Shown one piece after another: positions 1 through 5,365 of a stretch of DNA of 6,173 nucleotides. Below the pieces are notes generated by a model. That model was not told where the DNA came from. It did no database searches and was given only the letters and a program-made list of their open reading frames with translations. Position 1 is the stretch's first letter. Every line of letters begins with the position of its first letter. This DNA comes from CG2-30-40-21 sp043806395 (GTDB lineage: Bacteria; UBA9089; CG2-30-40-21), in assembly GCA_043806395.1 (NCBI GenBank), contig JAZDHC010000019.1, forward strand, positions 1 through 6,173, written 5' to 3'. Position numbers and translations under genes: made by a program.

Positions 1-67
1 ATTACAACCCCCTAACCCCCTTTTCTAAGGGGGAATTAGGGAAATACATTCCCCTCTTGAGAGGGGT
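1..67. repeat. Intergenic palindrome cluster at left edge (C-rich/G-rich inverted repeats)
   Basis: Two adjacent hairpin-forming palindromes are visible. The first pairs ccctaa (10-15) plus cccccTT (16-22) with AAggggg (27-33) plus ttaggg (36-41), with two unpaired bases on the right arm. The second is perfect: cccctc (51-56), loop ttga, gagggg (61-66). C-run/G-run palindromes of this type are commonly scattered as intergenic repeats in bacterial genomes. It lies upstream of the plus-strand redox gene and probably continues past the window edge. No transposase is present. It could be a non-autonomous mobile repeat, or a terminator for a gene to the left. The palindromes are certain; their role is not. 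Confidence 0.6.
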
Positions 68-141
68 GGACGCTACTGCGGACGGGGTGTGTTCTTTTCC
101 ACTTGCTCACTCAGTTTGTTACCCTGATTTGAACCATGCCC

Positions 142-159
142 TAATCTGCGTAATCTGCG
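142..159. repeat. Two exact tandem copies of a 9-bp unit (taatctgcg)
   Basis: The nonamer taatctgcg occurs at 142-150 and again immediately at 151-159. It lies in the leader of the plus-strand redox gene, 34 bases before its start codon. It could be the tail of the repeat cluster to the left, or a regulatory direct repeat. A TTGAAC at 129-134 lies 16 bases before TAATCT at 151-156, but this is a poor promoter match, and no convincing promoter was found for the gene in 1-193. Confidence 0.45.
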
Positions 160-193
160 GACATATCTCTCTTTCTCACACAGGAGGCATTCG

Positions 194-1669
194 ATGAAAA
201 ATGTTATTCTTATCTGCATGATGTTATTTTCCGCAATCGTTTTTGCAGAAGAGTCACCATCCATCAGAATCAGACCTGCATCCATTACATTCCCTGAAGC
301 TGGACAACGACAGCTACTTCAACAGATACTATTGATTAAGAACGCTGGTAACGGAATGCTGAATATAACCCTGCGCTCATCATGTGAATGCCTTAAGGTA
401 GCACCTGCTATCGCTGCAATCTCCCCGGGCATCGTTCAAGAGATAGCTGTTGAGCTTGATACCAGAGATTATGTTGGCAAAATAACCGAATTCGTGTTTG
501 CTGATTCCAATGATCCGATAAATCCACATATTACCATAGCGGTTGAGGGCAAGGTAAACGGAAATTCAAAACCATTTGATACACCTGAAATTGTACATAC
601 AGGTAAAGGCCCACCTGTTTGCATCACTATTTTTTCCACACCAAACTGCAAATACTGTCAGAGATTGGAAACTTCGATAATCCCACAAATTGGCAAAAAA
701 TATAAAGCAAATGTCAAAATCAGGCAATATTTTGTAAACAAGCCAGAGGTGTACGAACAATTGCTTTTGTTGGAAGAGGCTGTCGGTATGCAAAGCAATG
801 AATTCCCGGTTGTATTTGTTGGCAAGCACATGCTTGGCGGTAGAAAACAGATAAGCTCACAGTTAGAGGATAAAATCAAACAATGCGTATCTCATGGAGG
901 TTGCAACTGGATTAGCGTAAAGGCGGTATCAGGTGTTGTCCTACTTCAGGAAAGGCTTGCCTCTATCAAGCTCCTTCCTATAATTGTTGCTGGATTATTA
1001 GATGGAGTTAATCCATGTGCATTTGCAAGTGTAGTATTTTTCTTATCCTATCTTATACTTATCGGATACAATCGAAAGAAAATATTGATTGCCGGAATAA
1101 TATTTATTACAACAGTATTTTTTACCTATCTGCTGATTGGATTGGGAATAATTCATGTATTCTGGACATTAAACTTCAAGCCAATTCGCTATCTAATCGC
1201 TTTTCTTACAATGGCACTGGGTGTAATATCCTTAATAGATTGCTGGAATATTAAACATGGAAAAGAGAATATGCTGATTCAGCTTCCCAGTATATATAAG
1301 GCAAAAATCCAGAAGTGCATTGACTACGGAATACAGAAGGGATACATCCTATCAGCCCTTATTTTAGGCTTCCTTATTTCTATCTTTGAATTTGCATGTA
1401 CAGGTCAGATATATGTGCCTACCTTAATGTATATGGCACAGATACATCAATTAAGAATAACAGCTTTTAACTATCTGGTGTTATATAATTTGATGTTTAT
1501 TTTCCCTCTGTTTGTTGTCTTCTGGTTAGGATATAATGGCATAAGATCAAAGGTATTCTTGCAATTACTTCAAAAACATCTTGCTATAATAAAATTTATC
1601 GTAGCTATATTCTTTTTTGGGATGGGAGTGCTATTGTTGCGACCATTGATAATATATGGAAACCAATAA
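194..1669 (+). CDS. Exported thiol-redox fusion protein: DUF1573 + thioredoxin-like + CcdA/DsbD-type membrane domain
   Basis: 491 aa, predicted to carry reducing electrons across the inner membrane to an extracytoplasmic thiol domain. Residues 1-18 form a signal peptide (basic start, hydrophobic core, VFA-E cleavage-like site). Residues about 24-121 match DUF1573: an Ig-like fold ending in SNDPINP and VEGKV, with SCEC (C64, C66) where the family usually has SCGC. Residues about 141-235 are thioredoxin/glutaredoxin-like, with CKYC (C152, C155) and a likely cis-Pro at P205 in FPVVFVG; a CX5C pair (C231, C237) follows. Residues about 260-485 hold six hydrophobic segments. NPC (C275) in the first and ACTG (C402) in the fourth match the redox cysteine pair of CcdA/DsbD. 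Basic loops after segments 1, 3 and 5 suggest both termini lie outside. The start is fixed by AGGAGG at 182-187, six bases before ATG. The last six codons and stop lie inside an inverted repeat. Likely targets are apocytochrome c or oxidised periplasmic thiols, which is inference. Confidence 0.85.
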   Translation: MKNVILICMMLFSAIVFAEESPSIRIRPASITFPEAGQRQLLQQILLIKNAGNGMLNITLRSSCECLKVAPAIAAISPGIVQEIAVELDTRDYVGKITEFVFADSNDPINPHITIAVEGKVNGNSKPFDTPEIVHTGKGPPVCITIFSTPNCKYCQRLETSIIPQIGKKYKANVKIRQYFVNKPEVYEQLLLLEEAVGMQSNEFPVVFVGKHMLGGRKQISSQLEDKIKQCVSHGGCNWISVKAVSGVVLLQERLASIKLLPIIVAGLLDGVNPCAFASVVFFLSYLILIGYNRKKILIAGIIFITTVFFTYLLIGLGIIHVFWTLNFKPIRYLIAFLTMALGVISLIDCWNIKHGKENMLIQLPSIYKAKIQKCIDYGIQKGYILSALILGFLISIFEFACTGQIYVPTLMYMAQIHQLRITAFNYLVLYNLMFIFPLFVVFWLGYNGIRSKVFLQLLQKHLAIIKFIVAIFFFGMGVLLLRPLIIYGNQ

Positions 1670-1836
1670 ATAACTTGACATAATCGTTGTAGGGACAGGG
1701 CTTGTCCCTGTCCGAAAAGGCAACGAATAACCGCAAAAGTTGCAGACAACCACGAAACCAAACCAAACGGACACCCACAAGGGGATGTCCCTACAAGGAA
1801 GTTATATGTCAATTATTTTATTGGATTCCATATATT
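1651..1836. repeat. 186-bp nested inverted repeat with two internal hairpins, overlapping a gene's stop codon
   Basis: The outer arms 1651-1696 and 1787-1836 are inverted copies with about 40 matching positions and a few one-base gaps. Matching blocks include aatatatggaa (1651-1661/1826-1836), ccaataaa (1663-1670/1817-1824), ttgacata (1675-1682/1805-1812) and tgtagggac (1688-1696/1787-1795). Inside are two hairpins: ggacaggg-cttgt-ccctgtcc (1693-1713) and ggaca-ccc...ggg-a-tgtcc (1769-1790, one bulge). The whole could fold as a stem carrying two arms. The left arm covers the last codons and TAA of the plus-strand gene, and the right arm lies in the gap to the convergent gene ending at 1944. 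It may be a MITE-like mobile element and may also end transcription from one or both sides, although no long T-run follows a stem. It has no ORF of its own. Confidence 0.7.
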
Positions 1837-1943
1837 GTAATCTAACGAACTATTGGGCATGGTTCAAAAACAGAAGGGGAATTCACAACAGTATGTATTG
1901 CCCCCTCCTATAATTCTGTCTTGCCGAAAGCATGTACGCATAA

Positions 1944-2576
1944 TTACCGATGGAGAGAATCAATGGCTTTTTGCAGGTCAGCCTTTATATGTTCGTTGAT
2001 TGGTGTTCCAAGTCTTTGCTCCAATTTAATCCTTAATTCCTCAGGGGTTGTGAACTTCAGGTCTTCTGGTTTTCGAATACCAATCATATAAAGCTTGCTT
2101 ACCATGGTTTCCCCAATACCAGGAAGTTTTTTAAGGCTAGACATGGATATTAATTGACTTGCCCTTTCTGCAGTAATTTGATTATTGGTACTAAATGCTA
2201 TTTGAGATGGAGTCAAGATTTCAAGCTCAACATCTGAGACATTACTCCTTCTTAACACCCTCTCTTCTTCAGGGGTTATATATACAACATTACAAGGAAC
2301 ATCTTTTTCAATCTGTTTCAACACATGAAATCTTTGGCTTTCCATTGGTTCTATTTTTTTGGGAATAGCTTTATATTTCAATAACTCATTGACATCAACA
2401 CCAAATGCCTCAATCTCTTCCTTCCCTTTTTCTGTAATAAAGAACCATTTTTCTGTCTTTTCCTTTTTCCCAACAATCCAGCCTAATTCTAAGGCTCGTT
2501 TCAAAAAAACATTGCCAAAGGCAAAGGTATTTATCTGGTCATTACTATTCATCTCAGAAATATTTATCTCAGACAC
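1944..2576 (-). CDS. Uncharacterised helix-hairpin-helix (Cdd1-like) protein
   Basis: 210 aa with no signal peptide or membrane segment, so cytoplasmic. Residues about 20-60 (FLKRALELGWIVG...WFFITEKGKEEIEAFG) look like a small winged-helix unit, in which 'TEKG' before a charged helix is typical. The middle (about 75-145) is charged and unrecognised. Residues about 146-208 carry a helix-hairpin-helix with LPGIGETMVSKL (151-162), then 'GIRKPEDLKFTTPEEL' and a basic/acidic helix. That order resembles the Cdd1 'pathogenicity locus'/DUF4332 type of HhH domain, which generally contacts DNA backbone or mediates protein contacts. The predicted start is GTG at 2576, with G-rich GGGGGTGG just upstream; a later ATG at codon 9 has a poorer site. 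It follows nifU by 61 bases with a palindrome between, so it may be transcribed separately. It converges on the redox gene. The biological role is unknown. Confidence 0.75.
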   Translation of the reverse strand: MSEINISEMNSNDQINTFAFGNVFLKRALELGWIVGKKEKTEKWFFITEKGKEEIEAFGVDVNELLKYKAIPKKIEPMESQRFHVLKQIEKDVPCNVVYITPEEERVLRRSNVSDVELEILTPSQIAFSTNNQITAERASQLISMSSLKKLPGIGETMVSKLYMIGIRKPEDLKFTTPEELRIKLEQRLGTPINEHIKADLQKAIDSLHR

Positions 2577-2580
2577 TATC

Positions 2581-2588
2581 CACCCCCA
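2581..2588 (-). promoter_or_regulatory. Probable ribosome binding site deciding a GTG start
   Basis: On the minus strand GGGGGTGG lies just ahead of ATA and the GTG codon of the helix-hairpin-helix gene. Spacing from the G-run centre is short, about 5 bases, so the match is imperfect. An ATG overlapping its 5' side (2589-2587) is out of frame. The next in-frame ATG (codon 9) is preceded only by CTGAG. The GTG start is therefore preferred, with moderate confidence. Confidence 0.45.
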
Positions 2589-2598
2589 TTGATAATAG

Positions 2599-2628
2599 AG
2601 TAGAGACGCAATATCTTGCGTCTCTACT
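2599..2628 (-). terminator. Perfect 13-bp palindrome after nifU-like gene; possible terminator or mobile repeat
   Basis: The arms agtagagacgcaa (2599-2611) and ttgcgtctctact (2616-2628) are exact inverted copies around a 4-base loop (tatc). On the minus strand the hairpin begins 9 bases after the nifU-like TAG stop and ends 22 bases before the GTG of the next gene. It is followed by TCTATTAT rather than a clean T-run, so it is at best a weak intrinsic terminator. GTAGAGACGCAA-type palindromes resemble widely dispersed intergenic repeats, so a mobile origin is equally likely. Confidence 0.5.
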
Positions 2629-2637
2629 TCCGCACCC

Positions 2638-2859
2638 CTATACGCCTACTACCTCTTTTATCTCAGGCAATCTTGCCTTTAACATTTTTTCAATGCCAGA
2701 CTTCAAGGTCATCTGACTCATTGGGCAACAACCACAGGCACCAACAAGTCTAACCTTAACTACCCCATCAGCAGAGACATCTACCAATTCCACATTGCCG
2801 CCATCAGCCATAAGCCTTGGCCTTATCTCATCCAATACTGCAAGCACTTTTTCCTTCAT
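2638..2859 (-). CDS. Stand-alone NifU C-terminal domain (Nfu-type) Fe-S cluster carrier
   Basis: 73 aa, almost exactly one NifU C-terminal domain with nothing attached. Visible family features are the start helix 'VLDEIRPRLMADGGNVELVDV' (residues about 6-27), the strand 'GVVKVRLVGAC', and the ligand motif CGCCP with C42 and C45 forming the CxxC that holds a [4Fe-4S] or [2Fe-2S] cluster at a dimer interface. An extra Cys (C44) sits inside the motif, where many relatives have Ser, Gly or Thr. Such proteins receive clusters from a scaffold and pass them to target apo-enzymes in the cytoplasm. The start is well supported: AGGAGG at 2866-2871, six bases before ATG. It lies 46 bases after nadA on the same strand, consistent with delivery to NadA, though a general carrier role is equally possible. 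A long hairpin ends two bases before its Shine-Dalgarno sequence. Confidence 0.92.
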   Translation of the reverse strand: MKEKVLAVLDEIRPRLMADGGNVELVDVSADGVVKVRLVGACGCCPMSQMTLKSGIEKMLKARLPEIKEVVGV

Positions 2860-2873
2860 CGAGAACCTCCTAA

Positions 2874-2916
2874 TAATATTATAAGCCCTATATGACCTAT
2901 AGGACTTATAATATTA
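2874..2916 (-). promoter_or_regulatory. 19-bp hairpin spanning the nadA stop codon, next to the nifU-like Shine-Dalgarno
   Basis: Arms 2898-2916 and 2874-2892 pair around a 5-base loop (minus strand GGTCA). In DNA there is one mismatch (c2886/a2904), which becomes a U·G pair in the minus-strand transcript, so all 19 positions pair in RNA. The 5' arm contains the last three nadA codons and most of its TAA stop. The 3' arm ends two bases before AGGAGG of the nifU-like gene. No T-run follows, so it does not look like a terminator. It may control mRNA stability between the two cistrons or access to the nifU-like start. Confidence 0.6.
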
Positions 2917-3811
2917 ACAACATCCTCTCAATAGCCATTCTTGCCTTTTCTGCTATATCCTCTGGCACTTCAACTTGATATACATCCTCTTCCAATGCCC
3001 ACAACAATTTTTCCATAGTTATGAGCTTCATATTTGGACATACTGTCCTTTCAGATGCAGGATAAAACTGTTTTTGTGGATTTTCCTTTTTCAGTCGATG
3101 GATGATACCTGTTTCTGTGCCAACAATAAATTCCTTTGCCTCTGAATCAGTAACATATTTACACATCCCATTGGTACTTAATGCCTTATAAGCTATATCA
3201 ATTATCTCTGGATTACACTCAGGATGAACAATCACTATTGCTTGTGGATATTTCTCCTTTAGTCGCAGAATTCCCTCCACAGTTATGGTTTGATGTGTGG
3301 GACAAAATCCATCTGTCAATATCATATCCCTGCCAGTTTGCTTAATAATATAATCGCCAAGATATTTATCAGGGGTAAAGATTATCTTTTTCCCATCTGG
3401 AATAGCAGACACAACCAATAGCCCATTGGCTGAGGTACAACAATAATCAGACTCTGCCTTAACATCTGCATGGGTATTCACATAAGATACAACCACAGCA
3501 TCAGGATGGATAGATTTTAGTTTTCTCAGTTCTTCTACTGGCACCATATCTGCCATAGGGCAGCCAGCATCTACATCCGGCAATAGAATCATCTTATCTG
3601 GGGACAAAATCTTGGCTGTCTCAGCCATAAAGTGTACCCCACAAAAAACAATAACCCTTGCCTTGGTATTGGCAGCCATTCTTGAAAGATCAAGAGAATC
3701 ACCCACAAAATCAGCTATATCCTGAATCTCCGGTCGTTGATAATTATGAGCCAGGATAATTGCCTGTTTTTTTTCTTTAATCGTAGTTATTTTTTGTTGA
3801 ATTGTGGTCAT
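2906..3811 (-). CDS. nadA: Quinolinate synthase (NadA), de novo NAD biosynthesis
   Basis: 301 aa, the normal length for the short form of NadA. It condenses iminoaspartate (made by NadB or an aspartate dehydrogenase) with dihydroxyacetone phosphate to give quinolinate, the precursor of NAD, in the cytoplasm. The three pseudo-repeated domains are recognisable. The N-terminal block has 'AIILAHNYQRPEIQDIADFVGDSL' (17-40). The [4Fe-4S] ligands are C84 (DAGCPMA), C170 (DGFCPTH) and C258 (RTVCPNM), the known three-cysteine pattern. Conserved 'CGVHFMAETAKIL', 'SYVNT', and 'HPECNPE' (196-202) with the catalytic-region His/Glu are all present. It starts 8 bases after the stop of the binding-protein gene, with TAAGGG (overlapping that stop) as its likely ribosome site, so translation may be coupled. 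Neither nadB nor nadC is in the window. Its 3' end forms one arm of a hairpin shared with the nifU-like leader. Confidence 0.97.
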   Translation of the reverse strand: MTTIQQKITTIKEKKQAIILAHNYQRPEIQDIADFVGDSLDLSRMAANTKARVIVFCGVHFMAETAKILSPDKMILLPDVDAGCPMADMVPVEELRKLKSIHPDAVVVSYVNTHADVKAESDYCCTSANGLLVVSAIPDGKKIIFTPDKYLGDYIIKQTGRDMILTDGFCPTHQTITVEGILRLKEKYPQAIVIVHPECNPEIIDIAYKALSTNGMCKYVTDSEAKEFIVGTETGIIHRLKKENPQKQFYPASERTVCPNMKLITMEKLLWALEEDVYQVEVPEDIAEKARMAIERMLLIL

Positions 3812-3819
3812 TTTATCCC

Positions 3820-4944
3820 TTACTTTAATACCTCAAACTTCCCATTCTTTACTACATAAGCAGTAATCATCTTATTTTTCGTATCCCCATTCTCATCAAA
3901 GGTCGTTTGTCCAATTACCCCTTCATACTTGATACCAGCAATATAGTCAATAATTGCCCTTTTATCGGATTGGAGATGGCTGATAGCATTGATCAGGATA
4001 TTAACTGCATCATAGGTATAGGCATCATAAGGCTGAAGATCAACGCCAGGGTATTTAGTTTTATATTTTTTTATAAACTCAGCTGCACTCGATAGTTCTT
4101 CTGGCGGTGAGCCAATCATAGTAACAATGTTTCCCTCTGTTGATTCTCCACCAATCTTGATATATTCAGGGGTAAACATTCCATCTCCCCCCATTTGTTT
4201 TACTGTAAGACCAACCTCTTTTGTCTGCTTGGCAATAAGCCCACTCTCAGAATACATTCCGCCAAAATATATCAACCCTGGGTTTAGACCCTTTATCTTG
4301 GTGAGTATTGCCTTAAAATCTTTATCCCCAACACTTATCCCTTCAAAACAAAGTACCTTCCCACTATTGGACTCAAATTGTTTCTGAAATTGCTCAGCCA
4401 ATCCCTGACCATACTGGGTTTTATCATGAATGATGGCTACCTGTTTGATGGACATATTTTTATAAACCAGATTGGCTGCAAAGCTACCCTGAACATCATC
4501 TGTGGTACAGACCCTGAAAACATTTTTTAATCCTTGCTTGGTAATAGCCGGATTTGTAGATGCTGGTGTAATCATGGCGATATTATGTCTGGCATATATC
4601 TTTGAAACAGGCAGGCTGCACCCGCTATTCAAATGACCAACCACTCCAATTACCTGTGAATCAGAAACAAGTTGATTGGCAACATTGGTAGCCTGGGTAG
4701 GATTTGCCTGATCATCTACAGGCACAAGAACAAGGGTAGTTCCAGGGATTCTGCCAGATTCATTTGCCTCATTTATAGCCATCATGGCTGCATTCTTCAT
4801 CCCCTGTCCCATGGCAGCTATATCACCAGTAAGTGGTACGGCAAGCCCAATCTTTATCACCGTCTGATCAGTAGACACATTGGAACGCGTACAACCAGTA
4901 AACACTATCACACCCAACACCAAACACATTAATAATCTCTTCAT
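3820..4944 (-). CDS. LivJ/LivK-type ABC transporter substrate-binding lipoprotein
   Basis: 374 aa. Residues 1-17 are a lipoprotein signal peptide with lipobox VFTGC (C18), so the protein is probably anchored by lipid on the outer face of the inner membrane. The rest is a type I periplasmic-binding fold of the branched-chain amino acid family (Peripla_BP_6): 'IKIGLAVPLTGDIAAMGQGMKNAAMMAINEAN' (30-61), 'GVVGHLNSGCSLPVSKIY' (100-117), 'ITPASTNP' (125-132), 'YGQGLAEQFQ' and 'PYDAYTYDAVN' (305-315). The Ser/Thr in the GHLNSG and TPAST loops are the usual ligand carboxylate/amine contacts. Members bind Leu/Ile/Val, other amino acids, urea or aromatic acids, and the exact ligand cannot be read here. 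AAGGAGG (4956-4962) lies 11 bases before ATG, rather far. No livHMGF permease or ATPase genes are near, so this is an orphan in this window. It leads a probable operon with nadA and the nifU-like gene. Confidence 0.9.
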   Translation of the reverse strand: MKRLLMCLVLGVIVFTGCTRSNVSTDQTVIKIGLAVPLTGDIAAMGQGMKNAAMMAINEANESGRIPGTTLVLVPVDDQANPTQATNVANQLVSDSQVIGVVGHLNSGCSLPVSKIYARHNIAMITPASTNPAITKQGLKNVFRVCTTDDVQGSFAANLVYKNMSIKQVAIIHDKTQYGQGLAEQFQKQFESNSGKVLCFEGISVGDKDFKAILTKIKGLNPGLIYFGGMYSESGLIAKQTKEVGLTVKQMGGDGMFTPEYIKIGGESTEGNIVTMIGSPPEELSSAAEFIKKYKTKYPGVDLQPYDAYTYDAVNILINAISHLQSDKRAIIDYIAGIKYEGVIGQTTFDENGDTKNKMITAYVVKNGKFEVLK

Positions 4945-4978
4945 CTTTCCTGCACCCTCCTTAAGTTAAATTGCATCT

Positions 4979-4984
4979 ATTATA
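4979..4984 (-). promoter_or_regulatory. Candidate -10 box (TATAAT) for the binding-protein/nadA/nifU operon
   Basis: On the minus strand a perfect TATAAT (4984-4979) precedes AGATGCA, giving an expected start near 4972 and a leader of about 28 nt that contains AAGGAGG. The -35 region is poor: AACACA at 18-base spacing is the best seen. The box overlaps the outer end of the 206-bp inverted repeat, so the element appears to supply or border the promoter. Confidence 0.45.
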
Positions 4985-5186
4985 CTCAGCAATGTCATAA
5001 ATTGTGTTTTTCGCTGGTCTTAATCAATGATAGCTGCGTTGTTCAGGTTCGTAGGGGCGAACCTATGTGTTCGCCCAATTATTTGGGTAGACACACAGGT
5101 CTACCCCTACGGTTCACCTCACGCGCCCTTGCTCTCCTTGATTAATCCTCACCGAAAATTCACAATTTGTGCCATCGCTGAGTATA
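4981..5186. repeat. 206-bp nested inverted repeat with two internal hairpins
   Basis: The outer arms 4981-5027 and 5138-5186 are inverted copies, with about 39 of 49 positions matching. Matching blocks are tatactcagc (4981-4990/5177-5186), aaattgtg (4998-5005/5162-5169), ttttcg and ttaatcaa (5020-5027/5138-5145). An inner pair gtagggg (5051-5057)/cccctac (5104-5110) encloses two perfect 8-bp hairpins: gggcgaac-ctatgt-gttcgccc (5055-5076) and gggtagac-acacag-gtctaccc (5085-5106). The same plan is seen at 1651-1836, with unrelated outer arms. There is no ORF inside. It lies between tRNA-Leu and the binding-protein operon and looks like a non-autonomous mobile element that now borders a promoter. 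No clear target-site duplication was found by eye. Confidence 0.7.
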
Positions 5187-5348
5187 GTTGAGTAGTTACT
5201 GATAATATTAAATTAGCCGTAGAAAAATAACAGATTTTGAATGGTTGCAAGAGGATAAAACTTACCAGGCGAGTAAAAAAGCCAAGAGTATACAGCATCA
5301 GCGAGCATATCCTCTGTATTAGGTATTGTTAGTCAATAGCAAATGCAA
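5187..5348. other. Gene-free spacer between inverted repeat and tRNA-Leu
   Basis: This completes the roughly 420-base stretch (4945-5365) that has no protein gene. It has no ORF with a usable start, no strong hairpin and no T-run. On the plus strand 5192-5230 reads as a short open stretch ending in TAA. Adding one A to the A-run at 5222-5226 would join it to an open frame running to TAG near 5321, which could be the remnant of a broken small gene. That reading is weak, and no known family is recognised. Confidence 0.3.
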
Positions 5349-5365
5349 CACCATCTAATTGAGGA

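Noticed and set aside
73..285. 70-aa minus-strand ORF across the leader of the redox gene
   Set aside because: Overlaps the well-supported start and signal peptide of the plus-strand gene and has no recognisable protein features.
1015..1254. 79-aa plus-strand ORF in another frame of the redox gene
   Set aside because: Fully inside the membrane domain of the fusion protein, with no ribosome site and no family-like composition; a shadow frame.
1570..1812. 80-aa minus-strand ORF across the inverted repeat
   Set aside because: Made of palindrome sequence and the antisense of a coding end; not a transposase and no conserved motif.
1860..1925. Hairpin terminator for the helix-hairpin-helix gene (acagaa 1870-1875 with ttctgt 1914-1919)
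   Set aside because: Stem is short and interrupted, with a long loop and no T-run; not convincing without a folding calculation.
4672..4932. 86-aa plus-strand ORF antisense to the binding protein
   Set aside because: Mirror of the conserved N-terminal half of the lipoprotein gene; no start signal or family match.
4945..4980. Riboswitch in the leader of the binding-protein/nadA operon
   Set aside because: The predicted leader is only about 28 nt, too short for a known NAD- or amino-acid-sensing riboswitch, and no family core is recognised.
4981..5186. CRISPR-like array or insertion sequence
   Set aside because: Repeats are inverted and nested, not evenly spaced direct repeats, and no transposase ORF lies inside.
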